This document shows, piece by piece, positions 7,558 through 14,386 of a DNA stretch of 25,242 nucleotides. The first letter of the stretch is position 1. Every line of letters starts with the position of its first letter. The translations under genes and the position numbers were made by a program. The DNA comes from CAZLBC01 sp964557575. Its GTDB lineage: Bacteria; Planctomycetota; Phycisphaerae; SM23-33. The notes beneath the pieces were generated by a model that saw only the letters and a list, made by a program, of their open reading frames with translations, did not search any database and was not told the origin of the DNA. The DNA lies in assembly GCA_964557575.1 (NCBI GenBank), contig CAZLBC010000073.1, forward strand, positions 1 through 25,242, in the 5' to 3' direction.

Positions 7558-8487
7558 TCACGATTTGCTTCTTAACTCACCCTGACCGATGTGCGGGAGC
7601 ATTGGATGACTGTCCACGCGCGGGAAGATTTCAGATCCACGTGCCGTCGAGCCCGGTATTACACGGGCGCTTGAATCACTCAAGCACAGGTGGCCCCGCG
7701 GTATCATATCGGGTATAGCCTGGTGTACCTTTTGTGCGGCAGCCTTGACCCGCCCGAAATGTCCCTCTTCGTCGAAGGGTAGCTCCCAGACGAATGCCGC
7801 GTGCCCCGCGGTATCGATCTTACGGGGCGCCGGCGGGGAGGTGCAGCAGCCCCGGCTCGTTTCGCCGGGCCTGCAGGTAATGGGCGAAGAGGAAGAACCG
7901 CCGGCCGCGCGGGCCGGCCATCTCCTTTTTGCCGCGGCCATCTCGTCGTCGGCGATCCGCGAGCGGTCACGCCGGGCTATCTGGAGGATCAGCCGGGCCG
8001 CGAGGGCGTGGCCGATGAAATTCGACGCCGCGGCCGCCTCGTGCGGGATGGCGGCGACGGGGTCCGCCGGCCGGGGCCGGCGCCGGTCCTGCGGCAGGAC
8101 CAGGGCCGGTTCGCCAGGGTCACAGTCTATCAGTCGGGCGCAGGAGCACAGCTGGCGGACGAAGCGCCGATCGCCGGTGATCCGGTAGGCCATGTAGTAG
8201 CTGCGGCAGTTGTCCCAGAAAGAGCCGGAGATGAAGCTGACGTGCTTGAAGGCCCCGTCGTCGGGCAGCGCGCCGGTCTTGGCCAGGCCGAGCATTCGGT
8301 CGCCCGTGGCGTTCTTCAGCCAGCGGATCGGCTTTCTGCCGTAGAGGCCGTAGCCGAGGTGTTCGCCGCTGAGCATGCCCGCGGTGAAGCGCTCGAGCGT
8401 CTCGGGGGGGATCGGGCGGTCGACCGCGTCGCCGGCTGGGCCGGCCGCGGCCAGGGTCGAAATCATGATGGTCAGGCAGGTCGTCAT
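7558..8487 (-). pseudogene. Frame-damaged secreted protein of unknown family
   Basis: The start is the ATG at 8487 with GAGAG about 8 nt upstream, and residues 1-20 are a Sec signal peptide (TIMISTLAAAGPAGDA). The first 185 residues look like a helical-toroid protein: RKPIRWLKNATGDRMLGLA, SFWDNCRSYYMAYRITGDRR and ASNFIGHALAARLILQIAR. Good coding sequence then jumps frame at an A5 run (plus-strand T5, 7926-7930), where FFLFAHYLQARRNEPG appears in another frame. It returns near a C4 run (7824-7827) to AFVWELPFDEEGHFGRV, and the end after about 7710 is again out of register. Because the shifts compensate, the original frame stays open to 7558 and automatic tools would call an intact 309-residue gene. 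It may be a decayed GH127-like or other toroid enzyme; I cannot name the family. Confidence 0.65.
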
Positions 8488-8512
8488 CGGTATTTCTCTC
8501 GCCGGGTATGAA

Positions 8513-8541
8513 TTGAAGAGAAACGCATATTCGATTATTGT
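8513..8541 (+). promoter_or_regulatory. Candidate promoter for the DUF2061 gene
   Basis: TTGAAG (8513-8518), a 17-bp spacer and TATTGT (8536-8541) lie in the short AT-richer gap between the divergent genes starting at 8487 and 8570. A visual match of moderate quality. Confidence 0.4.
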
Positions 8542-8569
8542 ATGCCGACCAGCGGCGGGGAGGAACACT

Positions 8570-8848
8570 ATGATGCAAAAAGAAGACCAGGTCTACCGGG
8601 AATCGCATGTGCGGAGCATTATCAAGGCCGTTTCGTGGCGATGTATCGCGACGGGGACGACCTTCGGCATCGTCTTCGTGGTCACCGGCAAACTCACCTT
8701 CGCCACGTCCGTCGCCGGCGTGGAGGTGGTCGCGAAGATGGTTTTCTACTACCTGCACGAGCGGGCGTGGCAGTGGTTGCCGCGGGGAACGGTGCGGCGG
8801 TGGCTGCGGAAACGCCGCGGCGGGCCGCACCGGGGCGAGGGCACATAA
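8570..8848 (+). CDS. DUF2061 family small membrane protein
   Basis: 92 residues from the ATG at 8570, which has a strong GGGGAGG 6 nt upstream; the frame further upstream lies inside the divergent gene and is not real. Residues 10-75 match the DUF2061 pattern: RSIIKAVSWRCIATGTTF, then FVVTGKLTFATSVAGVEVVAKMVFYYLHERAW, with two predicted transmembrane helices. The tail is very basic (WLRKRRGGPHRGEGT) and should sit in the cytoplasm. DUF2061 occurs alone or attached to sulfate-assimilation kinases; its function is unknown. Nothing in its neighbours suggests sulfur metabolism here. Confidence 0.85.
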   Translation: MMQKEDQVYRESHVRSIIKAVSWRCIATGTTFGIVFVVTGKLTFATSVAGVEVVAKMVFYYLHERAWQWLPRGTVRRWLRKRRGGPHRGEGT

Positions 8849-8893
8849 CCCCCCCCCGCGGGTGACGGGATGCCCGCGTTTCCGGTGGGCCCC

Positions 8894-10151
8894 ATGAAAA
8901 AGCATCTGAATATCACGTGCATGATCGCAGTGCTGTGTGCCGCCGATTATACCGGCGGGGCGGTGGCGGGGCGGCATGTGCGCCTGGAGCTGCCGCGGCG
9001 GGCCACGCCCCTTCCCGACGGCAGGATCCTCTCGGTCAGCGAGATCCAGGTTTTCAGCGGCGGGGCCAACAGCGCCCTACAGGGGACGGCCGCCGCCTCC
9101 CCCGGCCGGACGCCGGCGCGGGTGGCCATCGACGGCAACACCGACGGGGAGACGAACTTCACGCACTCCGCGGTGGGGGCGGTGGATCCCTGGATCGAGA
9201 TCGACCTCGGCGGCGTCCGCTCGATCGAGCGGATCACGGTTGTCAACCGGGCGAGCCATCCCGAGCGCCTCCGCGGCTTCCTGGTCTCCGTCCTGGACGC
9301 CGACCGGCGGGTCGCCTGGCACCGGCGGTACCGGCGGGCGCTGCGGACACCGATGACGATCGAGCCGGCACCCCGCGACGGCAGCCACGACGGGACGGTC
9401 GTCGCGCACGATGCCGTGAACTGGTACGACGTGACGAAAGAGACGGCCGCCGACCGGGGGTCGTTTATCACCGACACGCTCCTGCCCACCGGCGACTACG
9501 CGCGCCTCCGGCGCCAGCCCGTGGACCCCGACAAGCAGCCCGTGGTCGCCCTGGACCTCGGCAGGCCGGACGACGCGGCAGAGCGCATGGCGCGGTTCCG
9601 GGCCCGCAACGACGACACGCAGGTCGCGGCCCTCTGCCGGCGCCTCGAAAGCGCGCTGAAGGACGGCACGGCGGGGCTCGAGGAATTCGAGCGGCGCTGC
9701 CGGGGGGGAGACCACCGGCGGGCGCTGGAGGAGGCGTACCGGTCCTACTTTTTCGACAAGCTCAAGCGTCCCGAACAGTACGGCGCGGCGACCCGGAACA
9801 TTTTCACCGCGCAGATCCGCGACCGCGGCCGCGACTGCCTGATCGCCACCCCCGCCGCACCTCTACACGCCCACGATGGACGCCGGGTACGACCTGCGGG
9901 TGTGGATCGACGGCGAGGAGTGGCTGCCCGCCCCGCGCCTGCACGCCGAGAACACCTGGTCCGTTCCCCTCGCGGCAGGTCTGCACCGGCTGGCGGTCTG
10001 CTTCGTCGACTACCGCCGCCGGCCGTTCAAAAACGAGTACTGGATGCCGTGGCGGAAAGAGCAGATGTGGCAGGGCATACCCGTCCTGGAACTCTCGGGC
10101 CCGGGCCGCGACCGCCGGCCGGTAGACCCGGCGATGCTGCGGTGCCGGTGA
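8894..10151 (+). pseudogene. Secreted F5/8-type-C-like (discoidin) protein with a C-terminal PA14-like segment, frameshifted
   Basis: The ATG at 8894 begins a signal peptide (ITCMIAVLCAADYTGGAVA). Residues 30-150 form a discoidin-like module, with ILSVSEIQVFSGG, VAIDGNTDGETNFTHS and DPWIEIDLGGVRSIERITVV. This version is common at the ends of large secreted planctomycete proteins. A helical linker follows (around 235-320). At a C5 run (9849-9853) the good frame moves by one base: LYTPTMDAGYDLRVWIDGEE, then FVDYRRRPFKNEYWMPWRK up to a stop at 10151, a PA14-like or similar carbohydrate-interacting beta module. Removing one C restores a single frame of about 418 residues. The original frame instead stays open to 10234 with arginine- and proline-rich shadow sequence. 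Either a true broken gene or a homopolymer sequencing error. Confidence 0.7.
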
Positions 10152-10179
10152 TGTGCCGCCGGGAGCGATCCGCCGCCCG

Positions 10180-10527
10180 TTACGGGTGGGGCGTGATCGC
10201 GATAATGGTGATGTCCTTTCGGTTCGGGCCGTAACACCAGAATACGTGGTAGGCGCCGGGCGTCCTGTTCCGGGCATAGGCCTCGAATACCTTTTCGCGG
10301 GGATCAAAGGGATGTTCAAGGGAATGGTATTCGTGCGTTTGAAGACCGGGGTGGCGGGGATTGCTCAGGAGCAGCTTGGTCGCCTTGCGGACCTGTTTGA
10401 ACAGGCCCTCGGCTTTGGTTGACTTTTTGTTACCGGACTCCTGTCTGGCTTCGTACCGCGCACGGGCGGCATCGCGCAGCGCGTCGTACTGCTGCCGCGC
10501 CGTCGGGGTCCACCGGGCGGTGAACAT
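10180..10527 (-). CDS. RelE/ParE-like toxin
   Basis: 115 residues from the ATG at 10527, sharing one base with the antitoxin stop (TGATG); a GTG one codon upstream is the alternative. The start FTARWTPTARQQYDAL and the end AYHVFWCYGPNRKDITIIAITPHP match the beta-strand frame of RelE-superfamily toxins, which usually cut mRNA at the ribosome or poison gyrase. The middle is longer than in classic RelE (a basic helix around 25-50, KKSTKAEGLFKQVRKATKLL). The catalytic set cannot be read with certainty; R, K, Y and H residues are available. Overlap with the AbrB-like gene supports a type II toxin-antitoxin pair. Confidence 0.75.
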   Translation of the reverse strand: MFTARWTPTARQQYDALRDAARARYEARQESGNKKSTKAEGLFKQVRKATKLLLSNPRHPGLQTHEYHSLEHPFDPREKVFEAYARNRTPGAYHVFWCYGPNRKDITIIAITPHP

Positions 10528-10796
10528 CACTTATCGTTCCGGTCATCGGCCCAGCCGGCGTCCGCCTCGCGGTCCGGCGGTTCGGCGAATCGACCGGCGC
10601 GTGCCTCCTCCAGGCCGCGGCTGACGGCGAGAAATGTCTCGCGGTTTCGGTACAGCCAGGCCTCCGTGGCGGGGACGGCCTCGGCGGGGATGACCTGCAG
10701 AACCCCGCCTTCCAGTTCCTGGATAATAACCAGCCGGTTGGCAAACGCCTTGCCGAGGCTCAGTCTCCCCCGCGGATCGACGGTCTTCGTGGTCAT
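10527..10796 (-). CDS. AbrB/SpoVT-like antitoxin
   Basis: 89 residues from the ATG at 10796, with AAGGAG about 7 nt upstream; an earlier in-frame start at 10829 would overlap the promoter. The first 45 residues form a swapped-hairpin-like DNA-binding fold (TKTVDPRGRLSLGKAFANR, then VIIQELEGGVLQVIPAEAVP). The following helix (EAWLYRNRETFLAVSRGLEEA) and the acidic tail are the part expected to wrap and neutralise the toxin encoded directly downstream. The pair should be self-repressed through the promoter at 10818-10846. Confidence 0.75.
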   Translation of the reverse strand: MTTKTVDPRGRLSLGKAFANRLVIIQELEGGVLQVIPAEAVPATEAWLYRNRETFLAVSRGLEEARAGRFAEPPDREADAGWADDRNDK

Positions 10797-10817
10797 GCTG
10801 TGTCTCCTTCCCAGCTC

Positions 10818-10851
10818 ATTATATCCCAAAAGGGGAAATAAGGCAAAAGGG
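10818..10851 (-). promoter_or_regulatory. Promoter and candidate operator of the toxin-antitoxin pair
   Basis: Minus-strand TTGCCT (10846-10841), 17-bp spacer, perfect TATAAT (10823-10818). Two copies of CCCTTTTG (10851-10844 and 10834-10827), 17 bp apart, flank or overlap the -35 and spacer. They are candidate operator half-sites for AbrB-like autorepression. Confidence 0.6.
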
Positions 10852-10995
10852 TAATGCCCACATTAGCATCACGCGCGGGATTTCGGCAACGGGTTGTTAA
10901 GACGGCAACGAGACGAATACCACACACGTATCATAGGGGGGTTCCGGTTCGCGTGCCCTCTTAGCTTCTCATCAGTCGGCAAGCACCCGGCGGAG

Positions 10996-11160
10996 CATTC
11001 CCTTGACCGCTGATGTGGGCCGGCCGTACAATCGTGGGTCGGGCCGGCGGCCGCGAACGGGCGGTCGCGAGCCCCCCTCCGCGCCACGCCATGACCGGAC
11101 CGAGAACACGATCGCTTACCCTGCTTTTCCTCGCGGCGGTGTGCGCGCCGGCAGCGGCCG
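10996..11160 (+). repeat. 165-bp exact direct repeat, copy 1
   Basis: Identical base for base to 14222-14386. It contains a promoter (11003-11032), a roughly 50-nt leader without Shine-Dalgarno and the first 23 codons (signal peptide) of the beta-helix gene. The flanks differ immediately on both sides, and there are no inverted termini or transposase. Confidence 0.97.
11003..11032 (+). promoter_or_regulatory. Promoter of the beta-helix/PL22-like operon (repeat copy 1)
   Basis: TTGACC (11003-11008), 18-bp spacer, TACAAT (11027-11032). The leader down to the ATG at 11091 is GC-rich with a possible CGCGA/TCGCG hairpin (11052-11069) and no Shine-Dalgarno, so initiation may rely on structure or be inefficient. 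Confidence 0.6.
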
Positions 11161-12917
11161 GGGGCGGGGATGCGGGGCCGTTGGTCGCCGTAGGCCCGGG
11201 CGGGAAACTGGTCTACGGCCGTGACCCGGACGGCAACCGCATCTGTGATTTCTCCTGGGCCGGGTACCGCGGCGGCGGGGTGGCCATTCCCGACGTACCA
11301 CCCGTGTATGTGCTCGGCCCGAAAAAGGGCGACGATACGCGGCGGATCCAGGAGGCGATCGACCGGGTATCCCGCATGCCGGTCCGGTACGGCGGCTTCC
11401 GGGGTGCCCTGTTGCTGCGGAAGGGTCGGTATGAGGTCACCGACACCCTGGAGATCCGCCGTAGCGGGATTGTGATCCGCGGGGCGGGCGCCGGTTTCGG
11501 CGGCACCTGGATTTACCACCGGCGGTCACCGAAGATCGCGGACCCCACTCCCGGCAGGTGGGTCCATACCATCCAGCCCGAAAAGGGCATCATACCCACG
11601 TTTCACACCCGCGGGGGGAGGGTGAAGACCCGCAAGGTCGCCGACGTTACGCAGGATCTGGCGGCTGCGGGAACCGCCCGACTGGCGGTCAGCGACATCT
11701 CGGGGATCCGCCCCGGCGCTGAGATCGTAATTGTCTGCCGACAGACGCGGAAGTGGATCGCCGCCCTGGGACTGACGAAACACTGGAAATCGCCCTTCGT
11801 CCTTCGCTTTCCCCGCGTGGTGGCGGCGGTCCACCGGGGGGACGGAACGATCGTCCTCAACGTGCCCCTGACCTCGCGCATCGATCGGGCGGGCGGGTAC
11901 GCCGAGGCTGCGGTGCACGCCGTGGTGCGCGATGACCGGCTGCGAAACGTCGGTCTCGAAGACATCCTCTTCCTCTCGGGCTACGACCGCTCACGGAAGG
12001 ACGACAAGGGCTACTTCAACGACGAGAACCACCCGAACTACGTCTTCCGGTTCTACGGTGCCCGTGACGGGTGGATTCGCCGCTGCGCGGCCTTCTTCTA
12101 CAGCGGGGGCATGGTCGCCACGGGCGGTTCGCAGCACCTGACGGTAGAGGACTGCGCGATGCTGGACGGCGTTTCGCGGGATACCCCCGCCCACCATGCC
12201 GGCTCGCGGAAGTACTACTTCAACGCAAACGGGGACATGATTCTGTTCCAGCGGTGCTACGCGCGATACGCCCGTCACTCCTTCATCGGCAACGGCACCT
12301 GCGGGGGTGTTGTGTTTTTGGACTGTCTCTCCGAGCGGGACCACCTCAAGAGCGAGTGGCACCAGCGATGGGGGCACGGTCACCTCTTCGACAACCTCTG
12401 CTGCGAGGCCCAGATCGGGCTGTCCGGCACCGACTCCTCCCACGGGCAGAAGGCGGCGTTCGCCGTGGCGTGGAACAACCTGATCAACAACCGGCGGGCG
12501 TACGAAAACGACCTGATCATCAACCGGCTCCCGGGCCTGTTCCGGAACTACGCGTTCGGCAACGTTCTCCGCGGGAGCGGCGGGGTCGGCACGGACGTAC
12601 AACCGGGCAGGCACGGCGCGATCGGCGCGGTGGGGCTGGTCGCGTCGCCCAACCGCTTCACGGTACCCCGTTCGCTGTATCTGGCGCAACTCCGGGAGCG
12701 GCGGGACGCGAAGGCGGTGCGGGCCGTTGCCACCGTCAAGCAGATCAACGGCGGCCGGGGCGCGGTCTGGAAGGACTTGGCGACGACATTTTCGAGATTC
12801 CCCGAATGGGCCGATCCCGAACGGGCTCCCTGGAAGGGTTTCGAGAACCGGGTCCCAGCGTTCGACCCGCCGGTGGAAAAGGCCGCAGCAGCGCGCACCG
12901 CGGGAGGAGGGCCGTGA
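11091..12917 (+). CDS. Secreted right-handed parallel beta-helix protein, pectate-lyase-like
   Basis: 608 residues from the ATG at 11091; the in-frame ATG at 11013 is rejected because it lies inside the promoter. Residues 1-23 are a Sec signal peptide (LTLLFLAAVCAPAAA), identical to that of the heparinase-like gene at 14317. The mature start GPKKGDDTRRIQEAID, then GALLLRKGRYEVTDTLEI and GIVIRGAG, is the N-terminal cap and first coils of pectate-lyase-3-type helices. Later coils include NVGLEDILFLSG, WIRRCAAFFYSGG, HLTVEDCAMLDG and GGVVFLDCLS, followed by a His/Trp-rich stretch (SEWHQRWGHGHLFDN). Probable polysaccharide lyase or hydrolase on uronate-rich chains; catalytic residues cannot be assigned. 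Its stop overlaps the next gene (GTGA). Confidence 0.82.
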   Translation: MTGPRTRSLTLLFLAAVCAPAAAGGGDAGPLVAVGPGGKLVYGRDPDGNRICDFSWAGYRGGGVAIPDVPPVYVLGPKKGDDTRRIQEAIDRVSRMPVRYGGFRGALLLRKGRYEVTDTLEIRRSGIVIRGAGAGFGGTWIYHRRSPKIADPTPGRWVHTIQPEKGIIPTFHTRGGRVKTRKVADVTQDLAAAGTARLAVSDISGIRPGAEIVIVCRQTRKWIAALGLTKHWKSPFVLRFPRVVAAVHRGDGTIVLNVPLTSRIDRAGGYAEAAVHAVVRDDRLRNVGLEDILFLSGYDRSRKDDKGYFNDENHPNYVFRFYGARDGWIRRCAAFFYSGGMVATGGSQHLTVEDCAMLDGVSRDTPAHHAGSRKYYFNANGDMILFQRCYARYARHSFIGNGTCGGVVFLDCLSERDHLKSEWHQRWGHGHLFDNLCCEAQIGLSGTDSSHGQKAAFAVAWNNLINNRRAYENDLIINRLPGLFRNYAFGNVLRGSGGVGTDVQPGRHGAIGAVGLVASPNRFTVPRSLYLAQLRERRDAKAVRAVATVKQINGGRGAVWKDLATTFSRFPEWADPERAPWKGFENRVPAFDPPVEKAAAARTAGGGP

Positions 12918-14200
12918 GATCCGCCGTGAAGACGGCAGCGGCCGTTGGGATTCTCCTCGCGGCGGTGGCGCCTGCTGCTGCCGGCGAAAATGCGAGCGGG
13001 GGCAACAAACGCGGCGCCGTCCCCCGACCCGGCGCCGACCGGTGCCCGAAGATCACCGGAGGACTGTCGGGTGCGTACCACCAGTACTTTGCGACCCCGG
13101 CATGGAATGCCGACGGCACAAAGATCCTCGTCACTCGGAAAAGCCCCCGCGCGCACGGTGGACATGTCAAGAAGGCCTGGATCGTCGCCGACCGGGGCGA
13201 CGGCACGTTCGGGAAGCCGCGGGAAATCGACGTGCCGGGATGGCACTTTTTCCTGCAGTGGGATTCGGTTCGTCCCCTCCGGCTCTTCTTCGCCCGGACC
13301 GACAGCGGGAAGGGCGTAACGCGCCTGTATGCCTACGACGCCGCGGCGATGAAAATCGGCAACGGCGCCCGCCCGCTGATCGCGTTCCGCCACCCCGCCG
13401 GCACCCGTGCCGTCCCGCAGCTTGCCGAGCCGCACCCCGACGGCGAACACATACTCTTCACCCCCCGCGAGGACGGCAACGGTGACGTGATCATCTTCTC
13501 CCTGCGACACCCGGAAAATCCGAAATACCGGATACCCCTCGACTCCCTCTCCTACCTCCACGACTGGAAGGAACCGGCAACCGGTGCGGCGGTAAGCGGT
13601 GGCGACCGGTACGACTTTTTTGACGACGAAAAACACACCTGCCACCGGATGCGGTTCACCCACCACCGGGACCTGTCGGTGTGGTTCAAGGAGGAACAGG
13701 GCCGCCCTGCCAAGATCACCTGGATTCTCTATCCCCGGGATCGGACGCTGGCCTTGGTCTCGGCGGCGGGCGGGCACCATACCTGCAACCCCGCCGGCAC
13801 CCGTCTGGCCTACAACCGCGACAAGATGTACATCCTGGCGCGGAACGCCGACCGCCTGTGGCGGCGGGTCGGGGTTGTCGGGGGAATCAAAGGCGCCTGT
13901 CACAACCATTGGTCGCCCAATCCTCTGCGCAACTTCATCGCCGTGGACGGTGCCCCGCACACCCGCCTGGCGGGAAGGATCTGGATCGTGGAACCGCAGC
14001 GGGGTTACCGGCTAATCCCGGTCTGCCGCCACGACAGCACCTGCGCTTCCCAGAAGACCCACCCCCACGTCACGGTCGCTTGGGGCGGGCACAAGATCGC
14101 CTTCAATTCCGACCACGGTAACCCCAGGGACGTCCCTGATGTCTACGTGGTGAATCTCGCCGTTACACCGGCCCCCTGGCCGCCCCGCCGGGGACCGTGA
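12914..14200 (+). CDS. Secreted PL22-like (oligogalacturonate lyase-like) beta-propeller
   Basis: 428 residues from the GTG at 12914, with GGAGGAGG about 4 nt upstream and a 4-bp overlap with the beta-helix gene; residues 1-24 are a signal peptide. Repeated propeller motifs of the TolB/PD40 type are visible: YFATPAWNADGTKILVTRK, AEPHPDGEHILFTPRED, TCNPAGTRLAYNRD and VAWGGHKIAFNSDHG. Near the end, Q380-x-x-H383-x-H385 (SQKTHPH), preceded by CHNHWSPNP (H330, H332), matches the metal-binding Gln/His pattern of PL22 oligogalacturonate lyases. Known PL22 enzymes are cytosolic and about 388 residues; this one is exported and lacks close sequence identity that I can see. It probably cleaves unsaturated or uronate oligosaccharides made by the other lyases, but could be a non-catalytic propeller. 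Confidence 0.75.
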   Translation: MRSAVKTAAAVGILLAAVAPAAAGENASGGNKRGAVPRPGADRCPKITGGLSGAYHQYFATPAWNADGTKILVTRKSPRAHGGHVKKAWIVADRGDGTFGKPREIDVPGWHFFLQWDSVRPLRLFFARTDSGKGVTRLYAYDAAAMKIGNGARPLIAFRHPAGTRAVPQLAEPHPDGEHILFTPREDGNGDVIIFSLRHPENPKYRIPLDSLSYLHDWKEPATGAAVSGGDRYDFFDDEKHTCHRMRFTHHRDLSVWFKEEQGRPAKITWILYPRDRTLALVSAAGGHHTCNPAGTRLAYNRDKMYILARNADRLWRRVGVVGGIKGACHNHWSPNPLRNFIAVDGAPHTRLAGRIWIVEPQRGYRLIPVCRHDSTCASQKTHPHVTVAWGGHKIAFNSDHGNPRDVPDVYVVNLAVTPAPWPPRRGP

Positions 14201-14221
14201 CGGACCGCGACGAGAGACGGA

Positions 14222-14386
14222 CATTCCCTTGACCGCTGATGTGGGCCGGCCGTACAATCGTGGGTCGGGCCGGCGGCCGCGAACGGGCGGTCGCGAGCCC
14301 CCCTCCGCGCCACGCCATGACCGGACCGAGAACACGATCGCTTACCCTGCTTTTCCTCGCGGCGGTGTGCGCGCCGGCAGCGGCCG
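14222..14386 (+). repeat. 165-bp exact direct repeat, copy 2
   Basis: Second copy of the sequence at 10996-11160, offset 3226 bp. It supplies the promoter, leader and first 23 codons of the heparinase-like gene. Confidence 0.97.
14229..14258 (+). promoter_or_regulatory. Promoter of the heparinase-like gene (repeat copy 2)
   Basis: TTGACC (14229-14234) and TACAAT (14253-14258) with the same 18-bp spacer as copy 1. It lies 28 bp after the stop of the PL22-like gene, so transcription may be both read-through and independent. Confidence 0.6.

Noticed and set aside
8375..8569. Upstream extension of the DUF2061 ORF
   Set aside because: It runs antisense through the divergent gene and its start; the ATG at 8570 has an excellent ribosome binding site and matches family length.
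10152..10234. Continuation of the 8894 frame to a stop at 10234
   Set aside because: Sequence beyond the C5 run in that frame is Arg/Pro-rich; good protein continues in the shifted frame and stops at 10151.
11013..11090. N-terminal extension of the beta-helix gene (and of the repeat copy at 14239)
   Set aside because: It overlaps the promoter and would push the signal peptide 26 residues inward; the start at 11091 gives a normal signal.
10996..14386. Composite transposon or insertion sequence bounded by the 165-bp repeats
   Set aside because: Repeats contain promoter and signal codons, not transposase or inverted termini, and no target duplications flank them.
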